Shown here piece after piece: positions 49,435 to 62,474 of a DNA stretch of 64,000 bases (position 1 is its first letter; each line of letters opens with the position of its first letter). The DNA comes from Megaustenia siamemsis. Lineage: Eukaryota > Mollusca > Gastropoda > Stylommatophora > Ariophantidae. Both the position numbers and the translations under genes were made by a program. The notes beneath the pieces were generated by a model. It was given only the letters and a program-made list of their open reading frames with translations, was not told the origin of the DNA and did not search any database. The stretch spans positions 145,557,568 through 145,621,567 of the forward strand of contig JAVIAB010000051.1 of assembly GCA_032433765.1 (NCBI GenBank). The letters run 5' to 3'.

Positions 49435-50970
49435 TGTGTAACAGAGTAAGCTAGTGTAAGCAGAGGGGCAGTTAACTGAGTTGCTAACCAGTAATTTTCC
49501 AAGATGCAAGTTAAGTTATAAGACACGTAAGGGTAGTACCCAGAAGTGGGGAAGGAGAGAGGTAGAATTATTGGACGACAGGATGAGAGTTTAGAGTCCA
49601 TAGAATTTTCCATGCAACAGAGGTGGAAATGCGCAGTGTCTGTGGGGATAGGGTCCTCAGACATAACAATGTCACCCACCGAACTAAGTTAGAGAGGCTC
49701 ATGAATTGGCCTGGACATAATAGTTGAGGGGATTTTCCATGAATCTCCACTCGCCCAGTTGTTGTGAAAGTGACCATACATATACTGCATGACTAGAGCA
49801 TGCAGTGACCTCGTGGCGTTACTGACAGATCTCCACGATGTTCCACTCGGGTTGTCCAATTCACAACAACAAGTTGTTATTGTAAGTGACCACCACACGG
49901 ATAGCAGGCGCTGGACTCATGGTGTTACTCTCCCAGGTAAATAGCTACCAGGAGAGGTCAGTGTCATGAGATAATATTATTCCAAATAGGTCATAGAGAT
50001 TTCGTGGAAACAAGTGGTTGTCATCAATCTGGTGAAGAGTTCAGGTGTTGGTCAAAGAATGATGAGCACGCGACAAACTCAGGTGACCATGAGAGTCGCG
50101 AGTGGTCAATTTGGGACGATCTTATTGGTCACTATCTTGCAGGTAGAAGAGGGTAGTTGGGTACTTAAAGTCCTGCACAACAAGATTAATCAAGTTAGTC
50201 CGGGAGAATAAGATTTTGGAAGATCAGAATTCGATTAGCATTAGATAAGCAGAGACATTAAGTTAGACAAGAACCAGTTAAGCAGTTTAGAAACAGTTAG
50301 AGTCAGAAAAGTTAGAAAGTTAAGAGTAGAAGTTTAGTTAATAAGTTTTTATTGAGTTAGCAAAGTCAGTAGGAATCTCCAAGTTACAGTCATAAGTCAG
50401 TGATAGATTATTAAGACAGTGGAGAAGTTATCAGTAGAAGTTAATGAACACATGAACATTAGTGCTGTCCAAGTTGTTTTTACAAGTGTCCAAGAATTGT
50501 GTTATATGTGTATGTTCTACAAGCAGTAAGTAGACAAACTGAATGATGTCTGATGAATAATGTTATATGACAAAATGCACTTATGGACATTGCATAATAA
50601 TCGGCGGTAACCTACGCATTCCAGAATTTAAAAACCTTAGATTCAGAGAAGTGCATCCACTATATTGTACTACGGCGAAATAAACTTGATTATCATTAAT
50701 TGTTCAAGAAAGACTCATGAATTTGCATATTACCTGTTACCTGTTGTAACATCAATGTTGTGATGTGCTGTGACCTTTAACAAGTTACAACGATATCAAT
50801 CAAAGTATAAATACAACACGATAACACAAAACAGTGTAACTCTATATCATTATATAAAAGATTTGGTCTTGAAATACTTCAAAATGGAAACACAAGTTGT
50901 AAGTTGATGAACAATGTTGATGAATAATGTTTGATGATCAATAAACTGAATATAATTACGTAACAAGAGA
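49435..50970. mobile_element. LTR-like insertion splitting LINE-C
   Basis: The LINE-C frame breaks at YTILKSEVET on one side and TDIDSHTKSLL on the other. The block between begins TGTAACAGAGTAAGCTAG and ends ATTACGTAACA (TG...CA ends). Near the right end lie TATA-like AAGTATAAATACA (about 50802) and AATAAAC (about 50940). There is no coding. This fits a solo LTR about 1.5 kb long. No clear target duplication was identified, so the class is provisional. Confidence 0.45.
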
Positions 50971-50974
50971 GACT

Positions 50975-52080
50975 TCGTGTGTGAGTCTATATCAGTTGTA
51001 TGTACATTTATAAATGGCTTTTTGTCCCTTTCGTCATGAAATAATTCTGTTGTATATGCCTGCCATATATCTATTATATCTTTGTTGTCAGTTAGCATTC
51101 TTCCCTCTTTGTTTGCAATACATCCGCTTCTTGCTGCTATTTTGTCTTTGTTAGTCTTTCTCTTTATTTCTGCGTGCATCCCTCTTAAGTTTTGTTTACT
51201 TTTAATAGTTTCGACTTCTAGACATATTTGGCTGAGCCAGTCTTCTTTTCCCTTTTTGCACATCTCCGTATTTCATTGTCAATATCCTTGTATCTGGCAG
51301 TGTTTTTCGCTTGTCTTCTTTCTTCCATTTTTTCTCAGATTTTGTCAGTTATCCATTTTTGTTTTTTGTTGCTTTCCTTTTTGGGCAAGGTGTTGCAGGA
51401 TTCTTGCATGCTGTTTTTTATGCATTGCCATTTTGTTGTAACTTTTTCCTCAGGATTTTCTCTTCTATACTGCTCAATCCCCTCTTCTAGCAGCTTCTGA
51501 TATGTGTTCTTTACTTGTACAGTATAAGTTTCTTTTACATCTTTCTGGTTTAACGCTGTTATATCTATTGGTGTTGCTGAATTAGTTTTTTGTGTGTTTC
51601 TCTTTAATTTGATTTTCATTTTAGTCATAACAGGATTGTGATCTGAATTAATATCTGCTCCTGTGTAGGTTTTGGCTTTCTTGACGCTGTTACGGAATCT
51701 GTCTTTTATCATTATGTAATCTATTTGATTCCTCTTCCAGTCTCCAGGGCTTTTCCATGTGTACAATTTGCTTTTCTCTTGCTCAAAGAAGGTGTTACAT
51801 ATTATAAGTCTGTTTTCTTCACAAAAGTGTATTAATCTTTCTCCTATGTTATTCCTTTTTCCTAAACCATGATTTCCTATAATGGTCTTATATTTACCTT
51901 TTTCTAATGTTGCGTTCATGTCAACCATTACAACCAAGATGTCTGAAGATTTCACTTGTTTCATAACTGTATTTAGATCTTGATAGAATGCCTCTATTTG
52001 TTCATCTGTATAGTCTTGAGTAGGTGCGCATGTCTGTATTATTGCTATGTCAAATGGTTTAACCTTAATATTTAATAGTA
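50975..52080 (-). pseudogene. LINE-C APE-type endonuclease and linker
   Basis: Encodes FDIAIIQTCAPTQDYTDEQI, ILVVMVDMNATLEKG (the GDFNA motif reads VDMNA), HGLGKRNNIGERLIHFCEEN, TWKSPGDWKRNQIDYIMIKD and GADINSDHNPVM (catalytic SDH kept). A basic linker and ELFHDERDKKPF follow. This is the apurinic-like endonuclease of RTE-type elements. The minus-strand continuation is the reverse transcriptase at 47985-49434. Confidence 0.9.
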
Positions 52081-52084
52081 TAAT

Positions 52085-52785
52085 CCTATCATTGCATGAT
52101 TATTACTGATGTGTATGAGCACAATGTTCCAACTTGAAACATCTCGGCCTATGTCAAAGAAAGAGATCAATGACAATAAAATATCCGAAGTTATCAAAAA
52201 ACAATGACTAACCAAGTCTTGATGGCACAGAGAGGTCATCAACCAAGCTTGTCTACTTGGACGAGACATCAATAATCTCCAGTCAAACACTTTCTCAGTA
52301 AAACATTAGGCCACAGTGTGGCTGGATAACTTGAATGCTTTCGTCACTTCTGACAACGATTATTAATTCTCGTGACAGAATTTGGGTGAAGCGTAATTTA
52401 GATTAGAGTATATATTGATCTGAACGAAAAACATTAACAACCAAATTAAAGAAATAGATGTGGACAGGAACGGCAATGATACATTGTCAGATGAGTGCGA
52501 ATCTTAACTGACCAATGAAACAAGCTGGATGTCCGGGAAGGTCATCTAGATGAATTGTTTGAAGCCTTTTATTTAGTTGGGTGGGGGGGGGGGGTGGGGA
52601 GGGGAGAGAGAGATAGATAGATAGAAAATTAATAACGTGTTAAAAAGAGTGTTTACTTACAATTCGATATACTAATCCTGTGATCTTTACGTCATGAAGA
52701 GTTGCGGGGAGACACAGTTTTCAATGCTAGACCTCAAGAGTGTCTAGCTGTTTGTTGTTAGTCCGTACCGTTAAAAAAAAATATT
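52085..52785. other. No gene seen
   Basis: Contains a G-rich stretch with GATAGATAG at 52583-52625; otherwise nothing recognisable. Confidence 0.45.
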
Positions 52786-52789
52786 GTAA

Positions 52790-52915
52790 TTTCTCGCATT
52801 CCATCAGACTTTTGGTCTTTCTCGCATTCCATCAGACTTTTGGTCTTTCTCGCATTCCATCAGACTTTTGGTCTTTCTCGCATTCCATCAGACTTTTGGT
52901 CTTTCTCGCACCATG
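52790..52915. repeat. 28-bp minisatellite, about 4.5 copies
   Basis: Unit containing TCGCATTCCATCAGACTTTT, near-identical copies. Confidence 0.96.
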
Positions 52916-53054
52916 TAGCTGGACATTGGTGCACATTTATTGTTGGTAGTTACGTTCTAATCTCAGGAAACGACCCGACGACTTTATTATCTATCTTCTC
53001 AAGTGCTGGATCCAAGCTGTGGTTTGAATAATCATCTCATATTACACCTCAGTC

Positions 53055-53490
53055 TATTGTCTGGACTTCCGGTCAATATGGCGGATAGGCGGCAGGAACC
53101 ATTCAGGCTCAGTTTGAAAAGTGTTTCTTAGTGCAGTTTCCTTATATTCCAAATCTGGCTTGCTGCTGGAGCTACTGAGTTTAGTGCTCTGTGCACACCG
53201 TGAGCTGCGTTTTTCATCCGGACTGTGTTTTGATAATTCGATTACTTACGATGAATGATGATATCATTTGACGAAGGAGAGTTCAGCTGCGTTCACTTTC
53301 TGCGTCTCTTGCTCTTATGTCTTTTGACGTGTGCTGTATCTGCTTCGATTGGGATTGCAGCTGCCTTTCTCTTTTTGGGTTTTTCATTGAGATAAGTTTT
53401 AATTCGGAGGATTCCATTGGCACGGGCGGATGAGCAATTATGGATTTTAATTCGTTTGAAGTGCTACCGGTGTCTTCGATAAAAAACCAT
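53055..53490 (+). mobile_element. 1.1-kb dispersed repeat, truncated copy 4 (opposite orientation)
   Basis: The reverse complement of the conserved-end half of copies 1-3: CACGGGCGGATGAGCAATTA, then TGGATTTTAATTCGTTTGAAG. It stops around GGACTTCCGGTCAATATGG at the other side. Confidence 0.8.
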
Positions 53491-53494
53491 GACC

Positions 53495-54885
53495 ATCTAT
53501 CATCTATTGTCGAATTATTTACTTCTCAAACATGTCAGATCACATGAGGAAAAATCCATCTTTAATAGTAACGATGACGACCATATGTAACATTAACAAC
53601 GACAGATGGAGGAGAGGAACTTTCATTTTCAAGAGTAGCTGTGGTCCTTGAACTGAGGCATGTGCTCAAATAGACATACATCGTCAGCAACATTGAGAGA
53701 GAGTTAACGATTAAACTATGCTAATAAAAAGAAAAGAAATGACAATAAATTTCTCCTTTTATCATTGAGCTGTCATGTTGATGTTTTGAGTGCGTGAGCA
53801 ATGATAATATTTAAGTTGTCCACGTTGTTTTTGAATTTCTTGTTAAGAAGTTGTTTCTCTTTGTCAATAAAGTAATGTTATGTTAACTCAACCGTCATGG
53901 TTATCTGGTTAGAGAGGTTATAATAACTGTATGATTACGTCACGCAACTGCAATTTGACATTCAAACACGGCACAAACTAATTTGTTTAAGAACGGGACG
54001 TTATGTCTATCACCTCATATTCCCTCTCTCATATTGGAATTAGACACTCATTTCATGACAGACTTGTTAATTGTCAGAATATTAGGCAGGCTGTATTTAT
54101 ATGTTCTACTAAACGTTTTTGTTACGTGACTGCGTATGTATGAGTGTATGTGTAATTATGTTTGGTGAGCGTTGTATTTTCTTGAGTTATAGGACCTGAT
54201 AGGAAAGTTGTAAATATGTATTTAATAGTGAGCTTGCATACATGTGAATTTTCTTAGTATGGTTTTGTATTTGTGAAACGTGTTAGCGCTATTGTGTACA
54301 TGTAGAATATAGTAGATGGAGTATAGACGTTGGATATCGTAATAAAGTCTTTATGGAAGACTAAAAGAATTAAGTTATGTAAAGACTAAAAGATAGATTT
54401 TTATGAAAACTATTAAATGGTAAAGCCGCAAAAGATTTTAAAAAGATGTCAAGACAAAGATACAAAACGTAATTAAAAACAATCACAAACTGTCTTTTAA
54501 AAAAATAACACATATATTGAAGTGTCAATAAATGTTGCCCCAAACAATGTATTTTGCTTATATATTCATATAGTAAAAACCAAGCAACAGAGAAAGCAAC
54601 AAACATTCAATGTATAATTTATGGATAAGGTCTTAAAGTGTTTAATCAGCAAGTCTTTAGACAGAAGAGACACAAATGATAATTGTATTGTAAGTTATAG
54701 AATATTGTAAACCTGAATATGATCAAATAGCTTTTTATCGTTCCTTGGTCTTTGATGTTTCAGCAACGCTTGCATGGCCGTACTGTTCTCTCCGTTCTTC
54801 TGTGTTTGATCAAATAATTAATGACATTAATTAATAATCGGTGTCAAGACGAGGCATCTATGTCTTAAAGTGCATTACAGAATGA
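53495..54885. other. No gene seen
   Basis: AT-rich sequence without recognisable coding, RNA or repeat structure. Confidence 0.5.
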
Positions 54886-54889
54886 CGTT

Positions 54890-55310
54890 TATTAAGATCT
54901 ATACGTAGGCATGCTTGACAAGATCTTTATAATGGTACGTTTGACAAGATCTATACGTAGGCATGCTTGACAAGATCTTTATAATGGTACGTTTGACAAG
55001 ATCTATACGTAGGCATGCTTGACAAGATCTTTATAATGGTACGTTTGACAAGATCTATACGTAGGCACGCTTGACAAGATCTTTATAATGGTACGTTTGA
55101 CCAGATCTATACGTAGGGTCACTTGACAAGATCTTTATAATGGTACGTTTGACCAGATCTATACGTAGGGACACTTGACAAGATCTTTATAATGGTACGT
55201 TTGACAAGATCTATACGCAGGGACACTTGACAAGATGTTTAAATGGCATGTTTGACCAGATCTATACCTCGGCACGTTTGATAAGACCTTTATAATTGCA
55301 CGTTTGACAC
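54890..55310. repeat. 52-bp minisatellite, about eight copies, made of two AGATCT half-units
   Basis: Each unit has TTGACAAGATCTTTATAATG and GATCTATACGTAGG halves. Copies decay toward the right, with isolated half-units to about 55515. Confidence 0.93.
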
Positions 55311-55544
55311 AGTTCATAGCCAGGTCTGACAAGATCAAAACATGCGCATGGTCTTTACATGGACAGGTTTTAAATGAACGTTACATAGACACTTTCTATA
55401 ATGCCTTTCAATCGGAACATTTGAGAGGATCTTTACATGTGATCATTAGTCAAGATCTATACGTGAACAGGTATGGCAAAGTCTTTACACCGGCATGTCT
55501 GACAAGATCTTTAAATGGGTAAGATTAAGAAAATCTTTCAAAGA

Positions 55545-55862
55545 TTCATCGTCATCAAGTACCGGGCCTGCTGGCGTAGGTGATAATATCTTTCCACAAC
55601 TTTCGATCTCGGCAGTTATTTATCATTTCTGTTGTTGACCTTCTGTGAAGCCATTCTTTTAAGATGTCTGGTATTTTTTCTCTTTCATTGCCTCTGTATC
55701 TTCGTCCCTCAATTTATTTTCCCAGTTGTTACAATATATATTCTCTTCTCATTAAATGGCTAACAAAATTATGATTGTTTCTTCTTAATATTGGCAATTA
55801 GCTCTAATTTTGCCTTAGCCTCTTTCAAAACGTTTTCATTACTCTTTTTAGCTCTTTTTCAA
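55545..55862 (-). repeat. LINE-B 3' fragment
   Basis: Terminus CGGGCCTGCTGGCGTAGG next to CATCGTCATCAAG, followed by the C-terminal coding region as in 58503-58810. Degraded. Confidence 0.85.
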
Positions 55863-56084
55863 TTCAAGAAATTGAGAGTTATTGTTTTCAGCTGTATGCT
55901 ATTCTGTTCCTCTTTGAAAGTATTCCTTTAGACGAGTTTGTACTGCATGAAGAGATATTTACAGGGGGGGGGGCACATTAAAAAGATCTTCACATGATCA
56001 CAATTGACAAAGTCTTTTCATGGGCATGTTTTATTAATTGTTGCAGGGGCACTAAACTAGTTGTCTCTCTAGACTATCGAGATA

Positions 56085-56220
56085 CAACTACCACAACTAC
56101 TACTACAACTACTACTACAACTACTACTACAACTATCACTACTACAACTACTACTACAACTATCACTACTACAAATGCTATTACTGTTAATGCTACAACT
56201 ATTCCTACAATTACAACTAT
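56085..56220. repeat. (ACT/ACA)n trinucleotide array
   Basis: Mixed ACTACTACA triplets. A Thr-rich frame is an artefact. Confidence 0.95.
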
Positions 56221-56460
56221 TAAATTATATTATGTTGAAAAATATCAACGTGGCACTTTTTACATTTTTTCCTTCCTTTTTTGCCCTTGAGCTCATCGTG
56301 TTGTACTTTTGTGTACCCTATAGGTCAGTGAATCTGTCCATAAAAAGCACTGCACTGGGTACCAGTACGCTATTTATTACATTTCGCGTTCTCACTAACT
56401 TCCACCTTGTTTAGAGACAGATATTGAATATGCGATTCTTAATATCCAGTTTCTGAGCTA

Positions 56461-56488
56461 CCCCCCCCCCCACACACACACACACACC
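56461..56488. repeat. C-run followed by (CA)n
   Basis: Short poly-C followed by CA dinucleotides. Confidence 0.9.
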
Positions 56489-56604
56489 CGCAGGCCTTAG
56501 ATGTAAGCATAAACTCAGTAACGATACTTTTTTAAGTTCTCTTATATCATTTCGTTATTCAGGTTGTTAACACTACAAAGTACATTCTTCATTTCCGTCC
56601 ACCA

Positions 56605-57262
56605 TTAGCTCACAATCTACAATTAATATCCATTAGCTCACAATCTACAATTAATATTCATTAGCTCACAATCTACAATTAATATTCATTAGCTCACAAT
56701 CTACAATTAATATTCATTAGCTCACAATCTACAATTAATATTCATTAGCTCACAATCTACAATTAATATTCATTAGCTCACAATCTACAATTAATATCCA
56801 TTAGCTCACAATCTACAATTAATATCCATTAGCTCACAATCTACAATTAATATTCATTAGCTCACAATCTACAATTAATATCCATTAGCTCACAATCTAC
56901 CTCACAATCTACAATTAATATTCATTAGCTCACAATCTACAATTAATATCCATTAGCTCACAATCTACTTCACAATCTACAATTAACATCCATTAGCTCA
57001 CAATCAAAATTAATATCCATTAGCTCACAATCTACAGTTAATATTCATTAGCTCACAATCTACAATTAATATCCATTAGCTCACTATCTACAATTAATAT
57101 CCATTAGCTCACAATCTACAATTAATATCCATTAGCTCACAATCTACAATTAATATCCATTAGCTCACAATCTACAATTGATATCCATTAGCTCACAATC
57201 TACAATTAATATCCATTAGCTCACAATCTACAATTAATATCCATTAGCTGACAATCTACAAT
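56605..57262. repeat. 28-bp minisatellite, about 23 copies
   Basis: The unit contains TTAGCTCACAATCTACAATT. Two units carry an internal partial duplication (ACAATCTACCTCACAATCTA type) near 56898 and 56965. Confidence 0.97.
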
Positions 57263-57269
57263 CTACTCT

Positions 57270-57865
57270 TAATCGTCCTCTTCTATCTCTTGTTTTACTA
57301 AACCAAGAATTAGTTGATGGCTCATTTGGTTGCTTTAAATTATGTCGCCATAAATGTCTTTTGAATTTTTTTTTCACTGTCTGTAGCCATCATTCGCAAT
57401 GTGCCCTAAACCTGGCCTACAATGTCCTTTATGTTTAGAATTTCTGATACAGATTGTCCCTTATTTCCAGTTCTTCATCCTTTCCACTTCATTGCGCGGC
57501 ATTTCTTTCGACAACTTCCTAATCTCTTCTTGAGCGTGCTTAGCAACCCAGTGTTTCGGTGCTTTCATTGCCAGCATTGCCAGCTAGCAACCCTACTAAC
57601 GCGATCTCAGCGGCCTAGGTTCAACTCTAATAACAACGGAGGTTGTGGGTAAGATTCATTCTGCCATCTATGGCTCGCAAAGACGAACCTTCACCGATGA
57701 CATCACGCTAGAAACATTGCGAGCAGGCCTATCTCAAAAGATGACGTTGGTTGTACATCTAGAGCGGCTCTTTTCTGACTTCATTTGTGACACTCTTCCT
57801 CAGGTTTTATGAAACAACTCTAGCCTTGCTTCTTTCTTCTCTCTTCTCCTGGGTATATATTCGTT
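57270..57865. other. No gene; possible tRNA-like segment
   Basis: At about 57590-57640 GCGATCTCAGCGGCCTAGG and GGTTCAACTC recall internal Pol III boxes, and the following text resembles a SINE body. No second copy in the window, so not called as a SINE. Confidence 0.3.
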
Positions 57866-57867
57866 AA

Positions 57868-58115
57868 AGAAATCACAGAAAGTGCAAAGCTGCAATAAAG
57901 AAATCACAGAAAGTGCAAAGCTGCAATAAATAAATCACAGAAAGTACAAAGCTCCAATAAATAAATCACAGAATGTACAAAGCTCCAATAAATAAATCAC
58001 AGAAAGTACAAAGCTCCAATAAAGAAATCACAGAAAGTATAAAGCTCCAATAAAGAAATCACAGAAAGTACAAAGCTCCAATAAAGAAATCACAGAAAGT
58101 ATAAAGCTCCAATAA
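57868..58115. repeat. 31-bp minisatellite, eight copies
   Basis: Unit containing AATCACAGAAAGTACAAAGC with AATAAA junctions. Confidence 0.96.
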
Positions 58116-58248
58116 AACCTTGATATAGTTTTTGTGCTACACCGGATAGATTTTCAAACACTGTTCGGATTAGCTAAATATATTCTGACTTTTTCCCTTA
58201 ATCATCTTCTTTAATCTGCCATTGGAAATTTCTGTTCCTCTTCTTCTA

Positions 58249-58500
58249 CTCCTTTACTTCCTCGTGTGTCTTTCAGCGTCGAGGGGAAATATAATTTAAT
58301 ATCTTTTGTTAATACCTTTTGCTTTTCTGTTCGCATCTGATGCTATTATGTTTTCTAGTGTTTCCAGTATTCCGTCAACCATCTTTTTTCCTGGTCGGCC
58401 TTTGAGTGTGGAGTTCTCACAACGTTTATTCAAGGTTCGTTGCGTTGTGTTTCTTGTCCCATGGCCAAACCATTTTATCTGTTGTTTCTTTACATATTCT
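58249..58500 (-). repeat. LINE-A 3' fragment
   Basis: Contains the LINE-A terminus (TTTCAGCGTCGAGGGGAAAT) and the upstream segment shared with 1300-1510 and 7545-7745 (CATGGCCAAACCATTTTATC). It directly abuts LINE-B. Confidence 0.7.
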
Positions 58501-58502
58501 AT

Positions 58503-60752
58503 TATCATCATCAAGTACCGGACCTGCTGGCGTAGGTGATCACGTCTCTCCACAACTTTCGATCTCGACGGTTATTTATCATTTCTGTTGTTGACCTTCT
58601 GCCAAGCCATTCTCTTAGGCTGTCAGGTATCTTTTCTATTTGCTTCCCTATATCTCTTCGTCCCTCAATTTTTCCAGTTGTTACAAATATATTCCAGCTG
58701 TTCTCTTCTCATTACATGGCCAAAAAATGATAATTGTTTCTTCCTAATATTGGAAATTAGCTCTCTTTTTGCTTTGACCTCTTTCAGAACATTTTCATTA
58801 CTCATCTTAGCTGTCCATGGTATTCTCAACATTCTTCTGTAAAACCACATTTCTACAGACTCCAGTGATTTTCTTGGTTGTTGTCCTATTGTCCATGATT
58901 CACATCCATATGTTGAGACTGGCTCTACATTACATTTAAGAACTCTTTTTCTTGTTTCTATTGTCAAAAATGGATTGCATAGTATCTTCCTCATTTTCTG
59001 GAAAGCTGCTTTTGCCTGAGCCATTCTGCATCTCACCTCTGTTGTACATCTTCCGCCTGAGGTTAACAAAGTTCCCAAATATTTAAATTCCTTTACATGC
59101 TTTAATATTGTTCCACTTGTCTTTATTTTGCACTGAGGTGATGTCTTTTTCTTTGTTGTTACCATTACTTCTGTCTTTTTGCTATTAAGGTTGAGTCCTT
59201 TATTTTTGCTCTCCTTCACTATAATGTCCAATATTTCTTGTAACTCATTTTCACTCTTAGCGATTAATACTGTATCATCAGCATACCTTAGATTATTTAT
59301 ATTATGACCTCCAATTGTTATTCCAGGCTTATGGATCATAAAATAATCTCACTATAAATATTAAACAAATCTGGTGACAGTACACAACCTTGTCTAACAC
59401 CCTGTTTTATTTGTTGAAACATTCCCAATTGGTTTCCAGTTCTTATGGCCGCTGTTTGTTGCCAGTACATGATCTTTATTATTCTTAGATCTTTGCTCTC
59501 TACGTTTATGCTTTCTAAAATTCTGAATGATGATTCTTAGTAATATCTTAGTCATATGACTATTAAGGCTTATTGTGCGATGATCATCGCATTCAATCGC
59601 ACTCGATTTCTTTGGTAGGGCTATGAATATTGATTTGAGCATGTCGTCTGGTATATATCCGCTGTTGTAGATATCATTCAATATTTTTGTTATTATTTCT
59701 ATTCCAAAATCATCCATGGTTTCAATCTGTTCTTTAGTTATATTATCTGGTCCAGGAGATTTGCCTTCTTTCATATTGCGCAAGGCGTCTTCCACTTCTT
59801 CTCTGAGTATTTCTGGTCCTTCTCCATTATCCTTAATATTTACTTCCGTTCGTTCATCATTATAAAGATCTCTAATGTATTCTGTCCATCGTTCCCTTAT
59901 GTTTTCTTGATCAATCAACAGTTCACCATTCTTTGATCTTAGACACCCTGTTTTTGATTGCGTTTTTCTTCCTGTTAATTCCTCAATTTGTTTGTATATA
60001 GCTTAAGCATCCCCTTTTTGTTGCATTTCAATCTCTTTGCATCTCTCTTTTAGCAATGCTTCTTTTGTTTCATTGCATATTACTACAATTTCCTTATTTA
60101 ATCTCTAATACTCATCTTTATTTTCTTTATTTCTTCTTTGTGTATCCATTAGCTGCAAAATGCCATCTGTCATCCATTTCTTTCTTGAATTTTCCTCACT
60201 GGTTGTATGAACTCTTTTGATGTTTGTTGCATTGATTCTTTAAGCATTTCCCACTGTTCATCAATGTTGTGTATCTTCTCTATTGCATTGTACGGGTTCT
60301 GAATTGTGATTTTATTTTTGTCTTGCAGCTTTTTATCTGATTTTAGTAAATTTAATTTTTAACTTGGTGTTAACTGAGGCTCATTTTGTTGTTTTTAATT
60401 TTACTCTAAGCTTTCCCACAACTGGTACATGATTACTATTGCAATCTGCCCCTGGTCTAGTTTTCACACACACCAGACTGTTTCTAAATCTATTGCTTAT
60501 CATTATATAATCAATTTGATTACGTGCGTTGTCCCCCGGGCTTTTCCATGTCCACAGATGTCTTGGATGTTGCTTAAACCAGGTGTTTCCTAACATCATG
60601 TTGTGTGTTCTTGCCCATTCAATAAGTTTCTCACCTCTTTCATTCCTCTCACCTAAGCCATAATGACCAACTACTTCCTCAACTCTTTCCATTCCTACTT
60701 TTGCATTAAAATCCCCTAGAACTATGGTGTTTTCATGGAGAATTATAAACAA
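58503..60752 (-). pseudogene. LINE-B (RTE-like), longest copy with endonuclease
   Basis: From the right: VLGDFNAKVGMERVEEVVGH, TWKSPGDNARNQIDYIMISN and GADCNSNHVPVVGKLRVKLK (APE endonuclease C-terminal half; the catalytic SDH reads SNH). The linker follows, then ERWTEYIRDLYNDERTEV, KSPGPDNITKEQIETMDD and IFIALPKKSSAIECDDHRTI. A roughly 190-bp deletion relative to 26958-28925 removes the GF/motif-A region. Then [54 protein letters not shown] and FFGHVMRREQLEYI. The 3' end is GCCGGTCCGGTACTTGATG-like. Defunct. Confidence 0.92.
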
Positions 60753-60782
60753 TCTAAGAAATGTGATTGCAACTGTTGCTAT

Positions 60783-60885
60783 ATCTGTCAGTTATATCTC
60801 TCAGTTATATCTCTCAGTTATAACTCTAAGTTATATCTCTCAGTTATATCTCTCAGTTATAACTCTCAATTATATCTCTCATAGA
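60783..60885. repeat. 13-bp tandem repeat (ATATCTCTCAGTT)n
   Basis: About seven imperfect copies. Confidence 0.9.
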
Positions 60886-61039
60886 CGCTGTAACGCAAAC
60901 TAGGAAAGAAAGAAGGAGATGTAACCATAAATCACTCCTAACTCTTGCTTGTCAACACTTACCATCAGAATAGAATGACAATTCTCATACTGAACGCTCA
61001 TACACATTACATCTATCATAAATGTTTACTAATTACAAT

Positions 61040-62095
61040 CATCATAGATTATTCTTGTCACATACATCATCAATTATACTTGTCATATCCATCATCAATT
61101 ATACTTGTCACGTCCATCATCAATTATACTTGTCACATCCACCATCGATTATACTTGTCACATCCATCATCAATTATACTTGTCACGTCCATCATCAATT
61201 ATACTTGTCACATCCACCATCAATTATACTTGTCACATCCATCATCAATTTTACTTGTCACATCCATCATCAATTATACTTGTCACATCCATCATCAATT
61301 ATACTTGTCACATCCACCATCGATTATACTTGTCACATCCATCATCAATTATACTTGTCACATCCATCATCAATTATACGTGTCATATCCACTATCAATT
61401 ATACTTGTCACATCCATCATCGATTATACTTGTCACATCCACCATCGATTATACTTGTCACATCCATCATCAATTATACTTGTCACATTCAACATCAATT
61501 ATACTTGTCACATCCACCATCAATTATACTTGTCACATCCATCATCAATTATACCTGTCACATCCACCATCGATTATACTTGTCACATCCATCATTAATT
61601 ATACTTGTCACATCCATCATCAATTATACGTGTCATATCCACTATCAATTATACTTGTCACATCCATCATCAATTATACTTGTCACATCCACCATCGATT
61701 ATACTTGTCACATCCATCATCAATTATACTTGTCACATTCAACATCAATTATACTTGTCACATCCACCATCAATTATACTTGTCACATCCACCATCAATT
61801 ATACTTGTCACATCCATCATCAATTATACCTGTCACATCCACCATCGATTATACTTGTCACATCCATCATCAATTATACTTGTCACATCCATCATCAATT
61901 ATACGTGTCATATCCACTATCAATTATACTTGTCACATCCATCATCAATTATACTTGTCACATCCACCATCGATTATACTTGTCACATCCATCATCAATT
62001 ATACTTGTCACATTCAACATCAATTATACTTGTCACATCCACCATCAATTATACTTGTCACATCCATCATCAATTATACCTGTCACACCCATCGT
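61040..62095. repeat. 25-bp minisatellite, about 42 copies, with higher-order structure
   Basis: The unit contains CATCATCAATTATACTTGTC. Marker variants recur at fixed distances: TATACGTGTCATATCCACTA near 61376, 61626 and 61901, and CACATTCAACATCAATTATA near 61484, 61734 and 62009. This gives a higher-order period of 250 then 275 bp (10 or 11 units). The 25-bp length rotates all three frames, giving long but meaningless open frames. Confidence 0.97.
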
Positions 62096-62176
62096 CATAT
62101 TACAATAACGAAATCCATCATCTGTTTATACTTCTGACAACCATTATTAATTAATTTTTTTCACGTCTTCTTTGTC

Positions 62177-62177
<1 letters not shown>

Positions 62178-62210
<33 letters not shown>

Positions 62211-62224
62211 GCATCATCATCATT
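62178..62224. repeat. (CAT)n microsatellite
   Basis: About 15 units with one CAG. Confidence 0.97.
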
Positions 62225-62474
62225 TCCTATTGTACCGATTCTTCATGTGTCACGGATGATCCACACTTTCAGATTGTCGCCCCTCCTTCAATCAATGCCA
62301 GATAATGCTGTAACCTTTCTTTTATGTTGTCTTCACTTACTTTTCTCGATCTCCCGTTTGCTCTTCTCCCTTCTTCTCTTTTAATATATGTTTCCTATGG
62401 TGAAGAATGGCACGGCACTCTTTCTAGTTGAGCAATGAGTTCATTTGTTAATCTGTATTTAACTTAGTATTCGT

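Noticed and set aside
49435..50970. Exact LTR with target duplication
   Set aside because: TG...CA ends are visible but no matching short duplication was found, so only an LTR-like call is made.
61022..62154. Three overlapping His/Tyr/Ser-rich long frames
   Set aside because: A stop-free 25-bp satellite read in rotating frames.
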